From: CAIWHR01 sp963811685
GTDB taxonomy: Bacteria; Pseudomonadota; Gammaproteobacteria; Burkholderiales; Casimicrobiaceae
Direction of reading: 5' to 3'
Length of the DNA: 64,000 nt
Assembly (NCBI GenBank): GCA_963811685.1
Contig: CAWESK010000010.1
Span: 186,001 to 250,000 of the forward strand
This document shows positions 1-9,370 of the stretch, one piece after another. Position 1 is the first letter of the stretch. The number at the start of each line of letters is the position of its first letter. The notes under the pieces were generated by a model that had not been told where the DNA came from, searched no databases, and was given only the letters and a program-made list of their open reading frames with translations. The position numbers and the translations under genes are program-made.

Positions 1-1015
1 GTGATCATGAATCTCGCCACCCGCTACCTGGGCTTGCCGCTCGAACATCCCATCGTCGCTTCCGCATCGCCGCTCACGTCCACGGTCGACGGCATATGCG
101 CGCTCGCGGCTGCCGGCGCCGCGGCGGTGGTGATGCCGTCGCTGTTCGAGGAGCAGATACGCGCGGAGGACACCGCCTACGCGATGTACACCGAGCACGG
201 CTCGTTCAGCCAGGCCGAGGCGGGCAGCTATTTCCCGGCGATGCCCGAGTACGACAGCGGCGTGGCCGGGCATCTCGATACGTTGCGGCGAGCCGTCGCG
301 GCCGTCGACATCCCGGTCATCGCGAGCCTCAACGCGGTGACGATGGAGGGCTGGACCAATTACGCAACGCGACTGGAGCAGGCGGGAGCCGCCGCGCTCG
401 AGCTCAACATGTACTTCATCCCCGCCGATCCGGCGATGAGCGGCGAGGACGTCGAAGCGCGCTACGTCGAAGCGGTGCACGCGGTCAAGCGCGCGACGAA
501 AATCCCCGTTGCCGTCAAGCTTTCGCCCTACTTCAGCTCGACCGGCCACATGGCGCGCCGGCTCGTCGATGCCGGCGCTGACGGGCTCGTGCTCTTCAAT
601 CGGTTCTATCAGCCGGACTTCGACCTCGCCACGCTCGATGTCAAGTCCGAGCTGACGCTGAGCTCCAGCCATGAAGCCGGGCCGGCGTTGCTCTGGATCG
701 GCATGCTCGCCGGCAGGGTCCGCGCCTCGCTCGCGGCGACGACCGGCGTCGAATCCGTCGAGCAGGTCGTCAAGTACCTGCTCGTCGGCGCCGACGTCGT
801 GATGACCACCTCCGCGCTGCTGCGCCACGGCCCGTCCTACATGACGACCCTCGTCGCGGGACTCGCCGCGTGGCTCGACCAGAACGGCCCATTGCGCGGT
901 GTCCGCCATTCGCGGCCGCAACAGCATGGGACAGCTCGACGATGCCGGCGAGCTTCTGCGCGCGCAATACATGCGGCTCCTCACGGATTACGTGCCGCGA
1001 CAGCTCGCCGCCTGA
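1..1015 (+). CDS. Dihydroorotate dehydrogenase-like protein (frame broken near 888)
   Basis: TIM-barrel flavoprotein of the class 1 dihydroorotate dehydrogenase superfamily, the DHOD-like group rather than canonical PyrD. The N-terminus reads LGLPLEHPIVASASPLT, and the AVKLSPYFSS stretch near residue 172 matches the FMN-binding core. The last readable part (LLVGADVVMTTSALLRHG) is the usual phosphate-binding end of the barrel. The reading frame breaks at the CCC at 888-890: removing one C continues it with GHCAVSAIRG and on to a TGA at 1013-1015, giving about 337 residues, the normal length. GTG at position 1 or ATG at 7 could be the start; the window edge hides any ribosome site. DHOD-like proteins often act in reductive or anaerobic metabolism, which would suit the neighbouring redox genes. 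The substrate is unknown. Confidence 0.8.
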
Positions 1016-1075
1016 GTACCGGCGGGCGCTGTTCGTTCGGGGCGGCTGCGTCATTCCGCCGCCCCCCGTTCCGTG

Positions 1076-1864
1076 TCAGCCGTCGAGGGGAATATCGCCG
1101 CCGATCCGCTGCGCGACCGCCGAAGGCGTCGGCGAGAACCACAGCTGATACATGGAAACCACCCACATGAAGGCGAAGCACAGGCCCATCACGCCGCCGG
1201 AGAAGATCACCACTCCGGCGAACGGATGGTAGAGCTTGGTGAAATACCACGAGCTCACATCGAGCACGATCGCGACGAAGGGCAGGGCGATGACGCCGCA
1301 CTTGAGCCACACCGGTCGCACGTAGGCGTGGCTGTAGATCAGGCCGACGATGAAGAACACGAAGGTGAGCCCGAACAGGTGAATGTGCGAGACGCGGACC
1401 AGCGTGAAGACGTCGGTGCCCGTGTCCTGCTCGGCCATCTTCTTCAGGTTGTCGTAGCCGTTCAGGTTTCGCAGATGCGGGTTGCTGCCGTCGTGGCAGA
1501 TCATGCAGCGCCTGTCGAGCGTCGGCTTGATGTCCCTTTCGTACGCCGCCCGATCGGCGCCGGCCTGCACCCAGCCGATGATGACGCCGACTTCCTCGGC
1601 CGGCAGCATGTTCGACATCGGCCCGCGCAGCGCCGATTCGAGCCGCGAGCCCTTGCCGCTGCCGGAGTAGGCGACGACGAGATCGTCGTAGGTCAACATC
1701 ATCGGGTTGCCCCCGGCGCGCCCGGCGTAGGTGTGATAGAGGTTGATCAGCGCGAACAGGTAAGCCATCCCGAGGATGAGCAGCGTCGCCGTATAGAGAA
1801 CGCGCTGGCTGTACGGCAGCTCGGAATAGTGGCGGTACAGCCGGTGCAGCGGAACATCACTCAT
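1076..1864 (-). CDS. Membrane protein with one c-type heme motif
   Basis: A 262-residue membrane protein, last gene of the minus-strand cytochrome operon. One hydrophobic helix lies at about residues 24-46. A periplasmic stretch follows with a single CMICH heme-binding motif near residue 143. Three further hydrophobic helices occupy roughly 165-250. Several His residues in the helices (VSHIHLFG, SHAY, LYHPFAG) could bind b-type heme or interact with quinone. I do not recognise a named family. Proteins of this shape occur beside multiheme cytochromes in metal-respiring proteobacteria, so a membrane electron-transfer role is plausible but inferred. It starts 20 bases after the c553 gene ends, consistent with co-transcription. 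Confidence 0.65.
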   Translation of the reverse strand: MSDVPLHRLYRHYSELPYSQRVLYTATLLILGMAYLFALINLYHTYAGRAGGNPMMLTYDDLVVAYSGSGKGSRLESALRGPMSNMLPAEEVGVIIGWVQAGADRAAYERDIKPTLDRRCMICHDGSNPHLRNLNGYDNLKKMAEQDTGTDVFTLVRVSHIHLFGLTFVFFIVGLIYSHAYVRPVWLKCGVIALPFVAIVLDVSSWYFTKLYHPFAGVVIFSGGVMGLCFAFMWVVSMYQLWFSPTPSAVAQRIGGDIPLDG

Positions 1865-1884
1865 GGTGGGATTCCTTGTATGCC

Positions 1885-2201
1885 CTATTTGCCTTTGAGC
1901 GACGCATAGTAGGCAGCCACGTTTTCCACGTCGTCGCTACTGAGCTGGTTCGCGAAGGTCTTCATCATCGCATTCGAGCGCTTGCCTGATTTGAAGTCCT
2001 TCATCGCCTGCTCAAATTTGTCCTCCTTCATCCCGGCCAGCGCGGGGCCCGATCCGTGCCCTCGCCGTTCGCGCCGTGACACATGGCGCAGCTGCCGGCC
2101 TTCGCCTTGCCCGCCTGAATGTTTCCATCCGCCCACGCGACTCCCGCGGTTCCGAGCAAGGCAACAATCGCTGTCGACAGCAGAGTACGTTTCAACGTCA
2201 T
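1885..2201 (-). CDS. Small periplasmic cytochrome c553-type (frame broken near 2058)
   Basis: Class I c-type cytochrome of about 105 residues. The N-terminus MTLKRTLLSTAIVALLGTAGVAWA is a clear Sec signal peptide. The heme motif is CAMCHG, and the distal methionine is probably in KRSNAMMKTFA, followed by the LSSDDVENVAAYYASLKG C-terminal helix typical of c553. The frame breaks near 2056-2060, just after GANGEGT: a single base is missing relative to the conserved continuation SGPALAGMKEDKF. Such proteins act as soluble periplasmic electron shuttles. It sits between the tetraheme cytochrome and the membrane heme protein with short gaps, so it belongs to the same operon. Confidence 0.8.
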
Positions 2202-2277
2202 GGTCCGGTTCCTTTTCTCGAAATTGGGCCAGCGGGGCAGGGCGCGATCCGGCCGATGCCGCATCGCGCCGATCGCC

Positions 2278-3510
2278 TCACTTGGCCGGCAACACCACGT
2301 ACACGACGGCACGCGCCTTCTGACGCGCATAGTGGGCCGCGAGGCCTTCGACATCGCTCTCGGTCAGCACCTCGGACATGGCGGCCATCTGCGCGCTCTT
2401 CCGCGCGCCGGTCCGGTATGCGTGCAACACCTTCTGCAGATAATCGCCGCGCTGTCCGGCGAGCGCCGGCATGCGCGGGTCGGTGCTGTTGCCGTCGACA
2501 CCGTGGCATCGGTCGCACCGCAGCGCCCATTCGGCGGAGGTGAGCGGTTTGCGGACCTTTGACGGTTGCGGCTGCTGCGCCGCGTAATAGGCGCCCATGT
2601 TCCTGATCGAAGTCTCGTCGAGCGGCGCCACCAGCCCTTTCATGGGCTCGTCGCGGCGCGAACCGTCCTTGTAGTTCTTGAGTGCGGCAACGAAATATTT
2701 CGCATCCTGACCGGCGAGGCTCGGGATCGCCGGATTCTCGCTGACTCCCATGTCGCCATGGCACCCGGCACACCCCGCCGCGGCCGCCTTGCCTGCGGCA
2801 GCGTCGCCGACGACGGGATTTTCCGTTCGCATCGGCTTTTGCAGCGCGTAATAGAGCGCGATGTTTTCGATGTCCCCGTCCGTGGTCTTGGCGAGCGCCG
2901 ACGACATGAATTCGTTCTTGCGCTGGCCGCTCTTGTAGGCTTTCATCGCGGCGACGAGATACTTCGGATCGAGCCCGGCGAGGCTCGGCATGCCGGGAAT
3001 CTTGCCGACACCGGCCTCGCCGTGGCATCCGCCGCATGCCGCCGCCGCGGTCTTGCCGGCCTGGACCGGGTCGGGCCTCGCATTGACGGCCTTCGCCGCG
3101 TCGCCTGCGGCGGGTTGCGCCGGATCGAGGTTCGCGTAATAGGCGGCGACCTTGACGAGCGCGTCCTCGCTCAGGAACCTGACGGCGGTGCGCATCGTGT
3201 CGTCGCTGCGAGCGCCTGATCGGTAGGCCCGCAACTCGACATAGAGATACGCCGGGCGCTGGCCGGCGAGATTCGGAATGCCCTTGGTCGCGCTGATGCC
3301 GTCGGCACCATGACAGCTCGCGCACGACGTCTCGGCGACGCGCTTGCCTTCCTCGACTTCGGCGGCGTTGGCATACGCGGCACGAAGATCGTCGCTTCCG
3401 GGCGTGACCCGCGCGGTTTGCGCGAAGGCGTTCGGCGGATAGCAGACGCCCGCTGCGACCGCGAGGAACGTCAATGCCACGGAACCAAGTACGTGTGCAC
3501 TCTTACTCAT
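2278..3510 (-). CDS. Tetraheme cytochrome c of four tandem c4/c553-type domains
   Basis: A 410-residue secreted protein with a signal peptide ending near residue 30 (NAFA|QT). Four CxxCH motifs at about residues 63 (CASCH), 159 (CGGCH), 247 (CAGCH) and 332 (CDRCH) are evenly spaced. Each is followed by an IPxLAGQ-type stretch and by an AYxSGxRxxxxM segment whose Met is the likely distal ligand. Each unit also has an A-YYA helix, so the protein is four repeats of a c553 domain. Ordinary cytochrome c4 has two such domains; four in one chain is unusual. It probably carries electrons across the periplasm between inner-membrane quinol oxidation and the outer-membrane conduits encoded divergently. 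The frame is intact. Confidence 0.88.
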   Translation of the reverse strand: MSKSAHVLGSVALTFLAVAAGVCYPPNAFAQTARVTPGSDDLRAAYANAAEVEEGKRVAETSCASCHGADGISATKGIPNLAGQRPAYLYVELRAYRSGARSDDTMRTAVRFLSEDALVKVAAYYANLDPAQPAAGDAAKAVNARPDPVQAGKTAAAACGGCHGEAGVGKIPGMPSLAGLDPKYLVAAMKAYKSGQRKNEFMSSALAKTTDGDIENIALYYALQKPMRTENPVVGDAAAGKAAAAGCAGCHGDMGVSENPAIPSLAGQDAKYFVAALKNYKDGSRRDEPMKGLVAPLDETSIRNMGAYYAAQQPQPSKVRKPLTSAEWALRCDRCHGVDGNSTDPRMPALAGQRGDYLQKVLHAYRTGARKSAQMAAMSEVLTESDVEGLAAHYARQKARAVVYVVLPAK

Positions 3511-3540
3511 CGGACTGCCTCCGACATTCCTGTGCGTTTC

Positions 3541-4627
3541 TCACCGATGTGCGTAGCCGAAGCGGACCTGGATCGCGTCCGGCATCCCGGGGCGCGTGAT
3601 GTAGACGCTGACCTCGTAAGGTCCAGCCCCGGCCATCGCGAAATAATTTCCGTACGTACGCGCGTCCACGACGGCGAAGGGTTGCAGCGACTTCTCGGGT
3701 CCGGCACTCGACGTTGTCGAAACGCGCGCCCGCACCGCGGCATCGGGGATCTGTCGTCCCGTATTGGCGTCGAACAGCGCGATCGTCACGAAATACTGGT
3801 CGGGACCGATCGGTGGTGCGCCGTAGATCTTCTCGGGATACTCCTTGGGATTGCGCCGGATGACGTCGACGGGAATTGCCCCGAAGTAGACGGCGGTGCC
3901 GTCGATCACCCGGTAATCCTGGCCGCTCCCCGCACTCGCGGACGGAACAGTCTTGGCCGGCGCGCCGGCGGGATTCATCATGTAGACGATTGCGCTTCGG
4001 AGCTCGGCATCCGAGAGGTCAGCCTGACCGCCGCGCGCGGGCATCCCGCCGTGCCCCTTGATCGCGGAACGCACGACGACGTCGATGCCCTGCTTGAGCC
4101 GCGGTATCCATGCGGTTTGGTCGCCGATCCTTGGCGCGCCGCCCTCGCCCGTTTGATGACATTTCGCGCACCGCTGCTGGACGATCTCCTCGCCGCTGCG
4201 GTCGACGGCCGGGGCCGTCCTGCTGATGGGCTCGGTCCAGTGACCGCCCGACTGATTCACCATGTAGGTGATCGCGCGCTCGATTTCGGTGTCCGTGAGA
4301 TTCGGATTGCCGCCGTGCGGCGGCATTTGGCGGATGCCTTCGAGCGCGCTCTTCGTGAGGCTCGTGAGACCCTGCGACGCGCGCTTCGCCCAGGCCTTCT
4401 TGTCGCCGATCTTGGGCGCGCCGTTGGCGCCCAGTGCCGTGGCAGGCGATGCACAGGCCATCCACGACTTCCTTGCCGCTGCGTTCCTTGCCCTGCGCCG
4501 CGGCCGTCGTCGAAGTCATGCATGCGACGAGCGCGACGGCAGCGACAAGCGCAAGCGATATCCGCGCGACCGCGAGAAACGGCTTTTCCGCGATTGCGAT
4601 GCCGATAACCGCCGGCTCCCGACCCAA
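3541..4627 (-). CDS. Diheme c5-like cytochrome with extra C-terminal domain (frame broken at 4430)
   Basis: Secreted protein of about 361 residues, first gene of the minus-strand cytochrome operon. I place the start at TTG 4627 because AAGGAG (4634-4639) lies six bases upstream; the first helix then forms a signal sequence (SLALVAAVALVACM). Two cytochrome c5-like domains follow, with CIACHGTG and CAKCHQTG motifs, each followed by GAPKIG/GAPRIG, MPPHGG/MPARGG (distal Met) and a closing ITYMVNQ/IVYMMNP helix. The last 150 residues, after a short linker, look like a beta-sandwich domain with no heme motif and no family I recognise. One extra base in the CCC at 4430-4432 breaks the frame inside the first domain. 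An FNR-type palindrome lies 88 bases upstream. Confidence 0.82.
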
Positions 4628-4708
4628 TTCAATCTCCTTCGTTATGGCCCTTCCTTCGTTGTTTTTCTTCGGGGCGATCAATGGGACGCCTTTTCCAACG
4701 GGGCGAGC

Positions 4709-4722
4709 TTGACCTGCGTCAA
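4709..4722. promoter_or_regulatory. FNR/DNR-type palindrome (TTGACCTGCGTCAA)
   Basis: A perfect TTGAC-N4-GTCAA inverted repeat, the half-site arrangement bound by FNR, ANR and DNR regulators (consensus TTGAT-N4-ATCAA). Its centre lies 88 bases upstream of the TTG start of the leftward diheme cytochrome gene. Identity of the regulator is inferred. Confidence 0.6.
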
Positions 4723-4965
4723 ACCGCGGCGCATGCGTGTTTCGTATCGTTGGCGCACGGGAACAACACGTGACATCGGTTCGTGACGTCTCCCGCACCA
4801 CTTTCGAACACTTCCCGGCGCGTTTGCGAGCAGGGGTGTCGGATTCTGTTGCGCGCGTAACACATGCATTACTTTGCATGATCCGTGCGGCGCAAATCGC
4901 TCCCCGAGCGCTTTGGCATATCTGCAACGTCCGCGAGACCGAGCTTGAAGCATTTTTGAGAAGAC

Positions 4966-4979
4966 TTGACATAGATCAT
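4966..4979. promoter_or_regulatory. FNR/DNR-type palindrome (TTGACATAGATCAT)
   Basis: Matches TTGAY-N4-RTCAA except for the last base. Its centre is 113 bases before the ATG of the first decaheme cytochrome. This is the weakest of the six sites by sequence, but its placement supports it. Confidence 0.5.
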
Positions 4980-5085
4980 GTCCGCCGGGCTCGGGCCGCA
5001 GAAACTGCTCTCAAAGTGCCGGTGCCGAGCTTGACAAGCGCACCGACACGTCGCAGCCGGTCGCACCACAGCAAGGGGGGTAGTC

Positions 5086-6051
5086 ATGCGATTCAAGAAT
5101 TCCATAGCGGCGTGCGGGCTTGCCGCCATTCTCGCCACGCTCATCGGGGTGCCCGCTTTCGCCCAGTCGGCGCCGGCGTCAACGGCGCCCGTCACTCCAG
5201 TTTGCGCGAACTGCCACGAATCGCAGCACTCGACGATCATGCTCACGGCACACGGCGCGCAGAACGACGCCAACGGAAGCTCCTGCCAGGCGTGTCACGG
5301 CGACGCTTCGCTGCACCTGAAGGATCCCGCCAAGAACAAGCCGGAGAGCCTCTTGACGTCCAAGACCGCGACCGCGGCCGAGAAATCGGGCGTCTGCCTC
5401 AGCTGCCACGCCGGTTCGCGGCACCTCGACAATTGGGCGGTGGCCAAGCACCGCAAGGTCGACGTCACCTGCGTCAACTGCCATTCGATCCACGGGACGC
5501 AGACGGCGAGCAACAACAGCGAGATCAAGAAAGCGCAGTTCGCGGCCGCGCCCTATACGACGACGGTGCGCCAGCTCGTCTACAAGCGGTGCGTCGAGTG
5601 CCACCGTGACGTGCGCGCCGAAATCACCAAGCCATCGCACCACCCGATCATCGAAGGCAAGGTGGGCTGCCAGGACTGCCACGACCCGCACGGCTCGCTC
5701 ACCAAGGCGAGCCTGCGCAACGACTCGATCGTCGACCTGTGCACGAGCTGCCATGCCGACAAGCGCGGTCCGTGGATCCACGAGCATCCGCCGGTCGAGG
5801 AAAACTGCGCGATCTGCCACACGCCGCACGGCTCGGCGCACAAGGGCCTGCTCGCGCAGAAGCCGCCGGCGCTGTGCTCCGACTGTCACGCCAACGGCCA
5901 CACGCACGGCATCTACGACGGCCGCGGCACGCTGCCAGGCACGCTACCGTCGAACATCCGCTTCGAAGCCTCCGGGTGCGTGAATTGTCATCGGCAGATC
6001 CACGGCAGCAACGCGCCGGCGTCCGCCTACGGCGAATACTTCCTCCGCTGA
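5086..6051 (+). CDS. Periplasmic decaheme cytochrome c, MtrA/PioA/DmsE type (copy 1)
   Basis: A 321-residue protein with a signal peptide cleaved after AFA (about residue 26). It has ten CxxCH motifs: CANCH, CQACH, CLSCH, CVNCH, CVECH, CQDCH, CTSCH, CAICH, CSDCH and CVNCH. Spacing and filler sequences (KPSHHPIIEGKVGCQDCHDPHG, HPPVEENCAICHTPHGS) are those of the MtrA/MtoA/PioA family. These form a heme wire inside the MtrB-type barrel and carry electrons across the outer membrane. The gene ends 15 bases before the barrel gene, as in mtrAB/pioAB operons. The direction of flow (metal reduction or Fe(II) oxidation) cannot be read from the sequence. The frame is intact. Confidence 0.93.
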   Translation: MRFKNSIAACGLAAILATLIGVPAFAQSAPASTAPVTPVCANCHESQHSTIMLTAHGAQNDANGSSCQACHGDASLHLKDPAKNKPESLLTSKTATAAEKSGVCLSCHAGSRHLDNWAVAKHRKVDVTCVNCHSIHGTQTASNNSEIKKAQFAAAPYTTTVRQLVYKRCVECHRDVRAEITKPSHHPIIEGKVGCQDCHDPHGSLTKASLRNDSIVDLCTSCHADKRGPWIHEHPPVEENCAICHTPHGSAHKGLLAQKPPALCSDCHANGHTHGIYDGRGTLPGTLPSNIRFEASGCVNCHRQIHGSNAPASAYGEYFLR

Positions 6052-6066
6052 GACCAGGGAACGATC

Positions 6067-8878
6067 ATGAAATTAAAACTCATTGCCATAGCCGTGGCCG
6101 GCCTCTTTGCGCAACCCGCGTTCGCCGACGAGAACTTCATGTGGGGCGGCTCCGCCGAGGTCGGCTGGCGCGGCACGAACATCGACGGGGCCAATCGTAA
6201 CGGCGCGTACGGCAACACCAAGCCGCTTTCGAGTACCAACCCGCTGACGCCGTTCGCCGGCCCGAGCGACGACGCGAAGGCACAGGAGTACCAGGACATC
6301 CGCAGCGCACCGATCGGCGTGATCGACATCCGCGGTGGCAGCAACGCCTACTACCTGCGCGCGTTCGGCGAGGAGTTCGGCCGCGACGACCAGTTCATCA
6401 ACATCGTCGGTGGCAGCTACAGCGCATGGAAGGCGTCGTTCTACAACAACGACATCCCGCACAACTACTCGTTCAACGCGATCTCGCCGCTGACGGGCGT
6501 CGGCGGCACGCTACTCGGCTTCTCCTCGCCGAGCGGCACCTACCCGCCGGCGGCGAACCCGACGACCTGGGGCAACTGGAACTACGGCACCCAGCGCAAT
6601 ACGACGGGCGGAAACTTCGAAGTCTCGATGAAATCGCCGTGGTTCGTCCGCGCCGACTACAACGAGGTCAGGACGAACGGCATCAAGCCGTCGAGCGGTC
6701 AACTCGGCACGGGCTCGGGCAACGGCTTCATCGAGTTCGGCGCGCCGGCCGACTACAAGACGCAGAACACGGTCATCGAGGGCGGCTACAGCAGCAGGCA
6801 GTACGGGCTCAAGCTGGCGTACATCCAGTCGAAGTTCACCGACGAAAACGATTTCATGCAGTGGCCGAACTTCTACATGCGGAACGGGCTGGACACCACG
6901 CTGCTGCCGCCGGACAACGAGCTCAAGAAGTGGAACCTCAGCGGGTACTGGAAGCAGCTGCCGTGGGACTCGGCGATCATCGCGCGGTATAGCCAGAGCA
7001 AGCTGACGAACAACATCGATCTCACGTCGGCGGCCTGGACCTCGAGCTTGAAGCCAACGAGCAATGCCGTCAGCCCGCAGGGGAATCCCCCCGGTGTGGG
7101 ATATCTCTTCACGCAGCCGTTCGACTCCGTCGTCGAACCAGAACCTGACGAACTTCAGCGGCGACAACAAGAGGACGAACGCCAACGTCGCCTGGAACGC
7201 GAGCCCGATGGCGCAGCTCGACACGCGCGTCTACTACGACTACTACAAACTGCAGAACGATTCGACGACTGTCTCCTACAGGCAGGGCAGCCTGGGCAGC
7301 AACTGCGCGAACCCGCCAGTGACCAGCGCGACGTGTTTCACGATCCCGGCGCTGACCGAGGAGAACGGCGAGGCGTTCTTCTACACCAAGAACGCGGCTG
7401 GGTTCGATGCCACCTGGGCATTCAACCGCAACAACAAGCTGCTCGGCGGATTCGACTGGGAGGGCGTCAAGCGCAACTGGGAACTCAACAACCAGGAGGC
7501 GCCGAAGTCGGACGACTACCGCTACTGGATCGAGTACAAGAACACCGGCGGCTGGGACAACCTGACCGGCTGGCTCAAGTACGAGTTCCTGCAGCGGCGG
7601 TCCGACCTCGTCAACGACGGAAATGCGGCGACCAGCGTCGATTCCTACTACACACCCTACAGCGTCAACAGCTTCGACCGCAACAAGGTCAAGCTGTGGG
7701 TTGACTGGACGCCTGCGCCGATGTGGCTCTTGGGCCTCGGCGCGACGTGGGCCAACACCGAGTACAAGGACAACCTCTACGGACGGACCAAGGACACGAA
7801 CCAGCAGTACGACGCGACGGTCGCGTGGGGTGACGATCGGCTGAGAATCACCGGCATCGGCAACTGGGGCAAGATCGAGTACAACCAGACGTATCTGGCC
7901 GGGAACTATCCGCCACCGACACCGAACACCTCCGCGAATTACACCTGGGGCACGAAGAACACCCAGGACAACTGGCTGCTCGCCGCGCTGGTCGACTGGG
8001 CGGCAAGCGACAAGCTGATGATGACCGCGTCGTACAGCTACCAGAAGACCGGCGGCGGCGTCGACTTCAATTCGGGCAACACGACAGCCGGCGGCGGTTT
8101 CCTGGGCGGCCCGCTCGTCAACTACAGCACCTCGAACACGACGCTCAATCGCTTCCAGATCAAGGGGACTTACACCTACAGCCCGAGATGGAACATCAGC
8201 GGTGGCTACGCGTACGAGAAATACGACTACAGCGACGGCCAGATGGCGGGCTACGGAAGCTATTACGGGTACTTCCAGAACCTGAACACGGCGGCGGTCG
8301 GATCGAACTACTCCTGGTTGACCGGCGCGTTTGCGAACCCCGCGTACACGGCGAATGTTTTCTGGCTGACCGTGACGTACAAGTTCGAATCGCCGATGCG
8401 TCCGCCGCCGCCGTTGCAAGTCGCCGAGGCTCCGCCGGCTCCGAAGGTCGCGCCGCCACCCCCGCCGCCGCCTCCTCCGCGCCGCCGCCGCCGCAGGTGC
8501 AGAAGATCACGCTGGACGCGAAGGCGCTGTTCGACTTCGACAAGGCGGTGCTGAAGCCCGAGGGCAAGACGGCGATCGACAGCCAGGTGGTCGGCAAGCT
8601 GGCGCAAGTGCAGACGCTCGAGGTCGTCCTGGTGACCGGCCACACCGACCGTCTCGGCTCGGAGGCCTACAACCAGAAGCCTGTCGACGCGTCGCGCCGA
8701 TGCCGTGCGCGACTACCTGATCAGCAAGGGCGTGCCGAAGGACAAGATCGAATCGATCGGCATGGGCGAGAAGCAGCCGGTGGTGCAGTGCGACCAGAAG
8801 AACCGGAAGGAGCTTATCGCGTGCCTGCAGCCGAACCGTCGCGTCGACGTCGAGGTGAAGGGTGACGTGAAGAAGTAG
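6067..8878 (+). CDS. MtrB/PioB-type outer-membrane barrel fused to a C-terminal OmpA domain (copy 1, frame breaks)
   Basis: About 930 residues. A signal peptide (ending AFA|DE) precedes a long beta-barrel rich in alternating aromatic strands (YYLRAFGEEFGRDDQF, NNDIPHNYSFNAISPLTG) typical of decaheme-associated MtrB/PioB porins. The N-terminal CxxC of Shewanella MtrB is absent. After the last strand (WLTVTYKFE) the frame runs into a proline-rich linker (8398-8495) and then an OmpA-C domain (ALFDFDKAVLKPEGK, VTGHTDRLGS, RRVDVEVKG), ending at TAG 8876-8878. No stop or new ribosome site separates the two parts. Frame breaks: an extra base near 7128, one in the (CCG)n linker near 8470-8490, and an extra C at about 8682 inside the OmpA domain. 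I infer a heme-conduit porin tethered to peptidoglycan. Confidence 0.82.
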
Positions 8879-8927
8879 TTTCCCTGCATCCGCGACAGCA
8901 AAAAGCCCCGCCTCGCGCGGGGCTTTT
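8491..8927 (+). repeat. 437-bp near-identical repeat, copy 1 (OmpA domain plus terminator)
   Basis: Matches 12842-13278 at a constant offset of 4351 with, by my count, only five substitutions (at 8620, 8664, 8701, 8704 and 8750) and no gaps. It covers the end of the proline linker, the whole OmpA domain and the terminator hairpin. The barrel sequences upstream are only distantly similar, so this tail was recently copied or gene-converted. Confidence 0.9.
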
Positions 8928-8928
8928 T
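8900..8928 (+). terminator. Intrinsic terminator after porin module 1
   Basis: Hairpin AAAAAGCCCCGC / GCGGGGCTTTTT with a five-base loop, followed by a T-rich tract, 22 bases after the stop codon. The same hairpin occurs after module 2. Confidence 0.9.
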
Positions 8929-8938
8929 CTTTGCTCGT

Positions 8939-9029
8939 CCCACGAAGTTCGTGGGTCGTCTTTGCTCACGGGGCGATGGCGCGCGGCGGGAAACTGGATG
9001 AGTTCCCGCCGCATTTTGACGCAGGTCAA
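8939..9029. promoter_or_regulatory. Palindrome, hairpin and FNR-type box upstream of module 2
   Basis: Three elements lie in a row in the 492-base gap before the second decaheme gene. A perfect 8-bp inverted repeat CCCACGAA-G-TTCGTGGG spans 8939-8955. A perfect 10-bp inverted repeat GCGGCGGGAA / TTCCCGCCGC with a 10-base loop spans 8983-9012. TTGACGCAGGTCAA, a perfect TTGAC-N4-GTCAA palindrome, is at 9016-9029. The last is an FNR/DNR-type site. The first could be another operator. The rest of the gap (9030-9370) holds no gene that I can see. Confidence 0.55.
9016..9029. promoter_or_regulatory. FNR/DNR-type palindrome (TTGACGCAGGTCAA)
   Basis: Perfect TTGAC-N4-GTCAA inverted repeat. Its centre lies about 348 bases upstream of the second decaheme ATG, farther than at the other sites, so a long 5' leader or a separate small transcript is possible. 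Confidence 0.6.
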
Positions 9030-9370
9030 CAATCGTTGTCGGGCAAATCGAGTTCTCTTGAAAATCAATGATGTGTATTTACAACGCGGCTCATTTTCCT
9101 GCCCAAAATCATTGACCCGCCGAACAGTGTGGAAAACAATTGCCTGTAGCTGCGGAAGCTCATTTTCTTGTGGACAGGGCGAGAACAAAAACACATGCGG
9201 CAAGGGCAGTCGCGACAGGTTTTTCGCCGCGCGCGGCCCATCGGATTCGAGATGATTTCGCGCGGGCTTTGTTTCCGCGCACGATGACCTAGCGGCGGGT
9301 GGCCGCGGACCTGCGAGCGCGACGGACCTTGTCCCGGCCGGCGGGTTGAATCGAGACAAGAGGGGTTCAC

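Larger units (their letters stand above)
4628..5085. promoter_or_regulatory. Divergent promoter region between the two cytochrome operons
   Basis: A 458-base intergenic stretch separating the minus-strand cytochrome operon from the first decaheme/porin module. It holds two FNR-type palindromes (4709-4722 and 4966-4979), one near each gene set, and the ribosome site of the leftward TTG start. I see no convincing ORF in it. The layout suggests two back-to-back regulated promoters. Confidence 0.6.
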
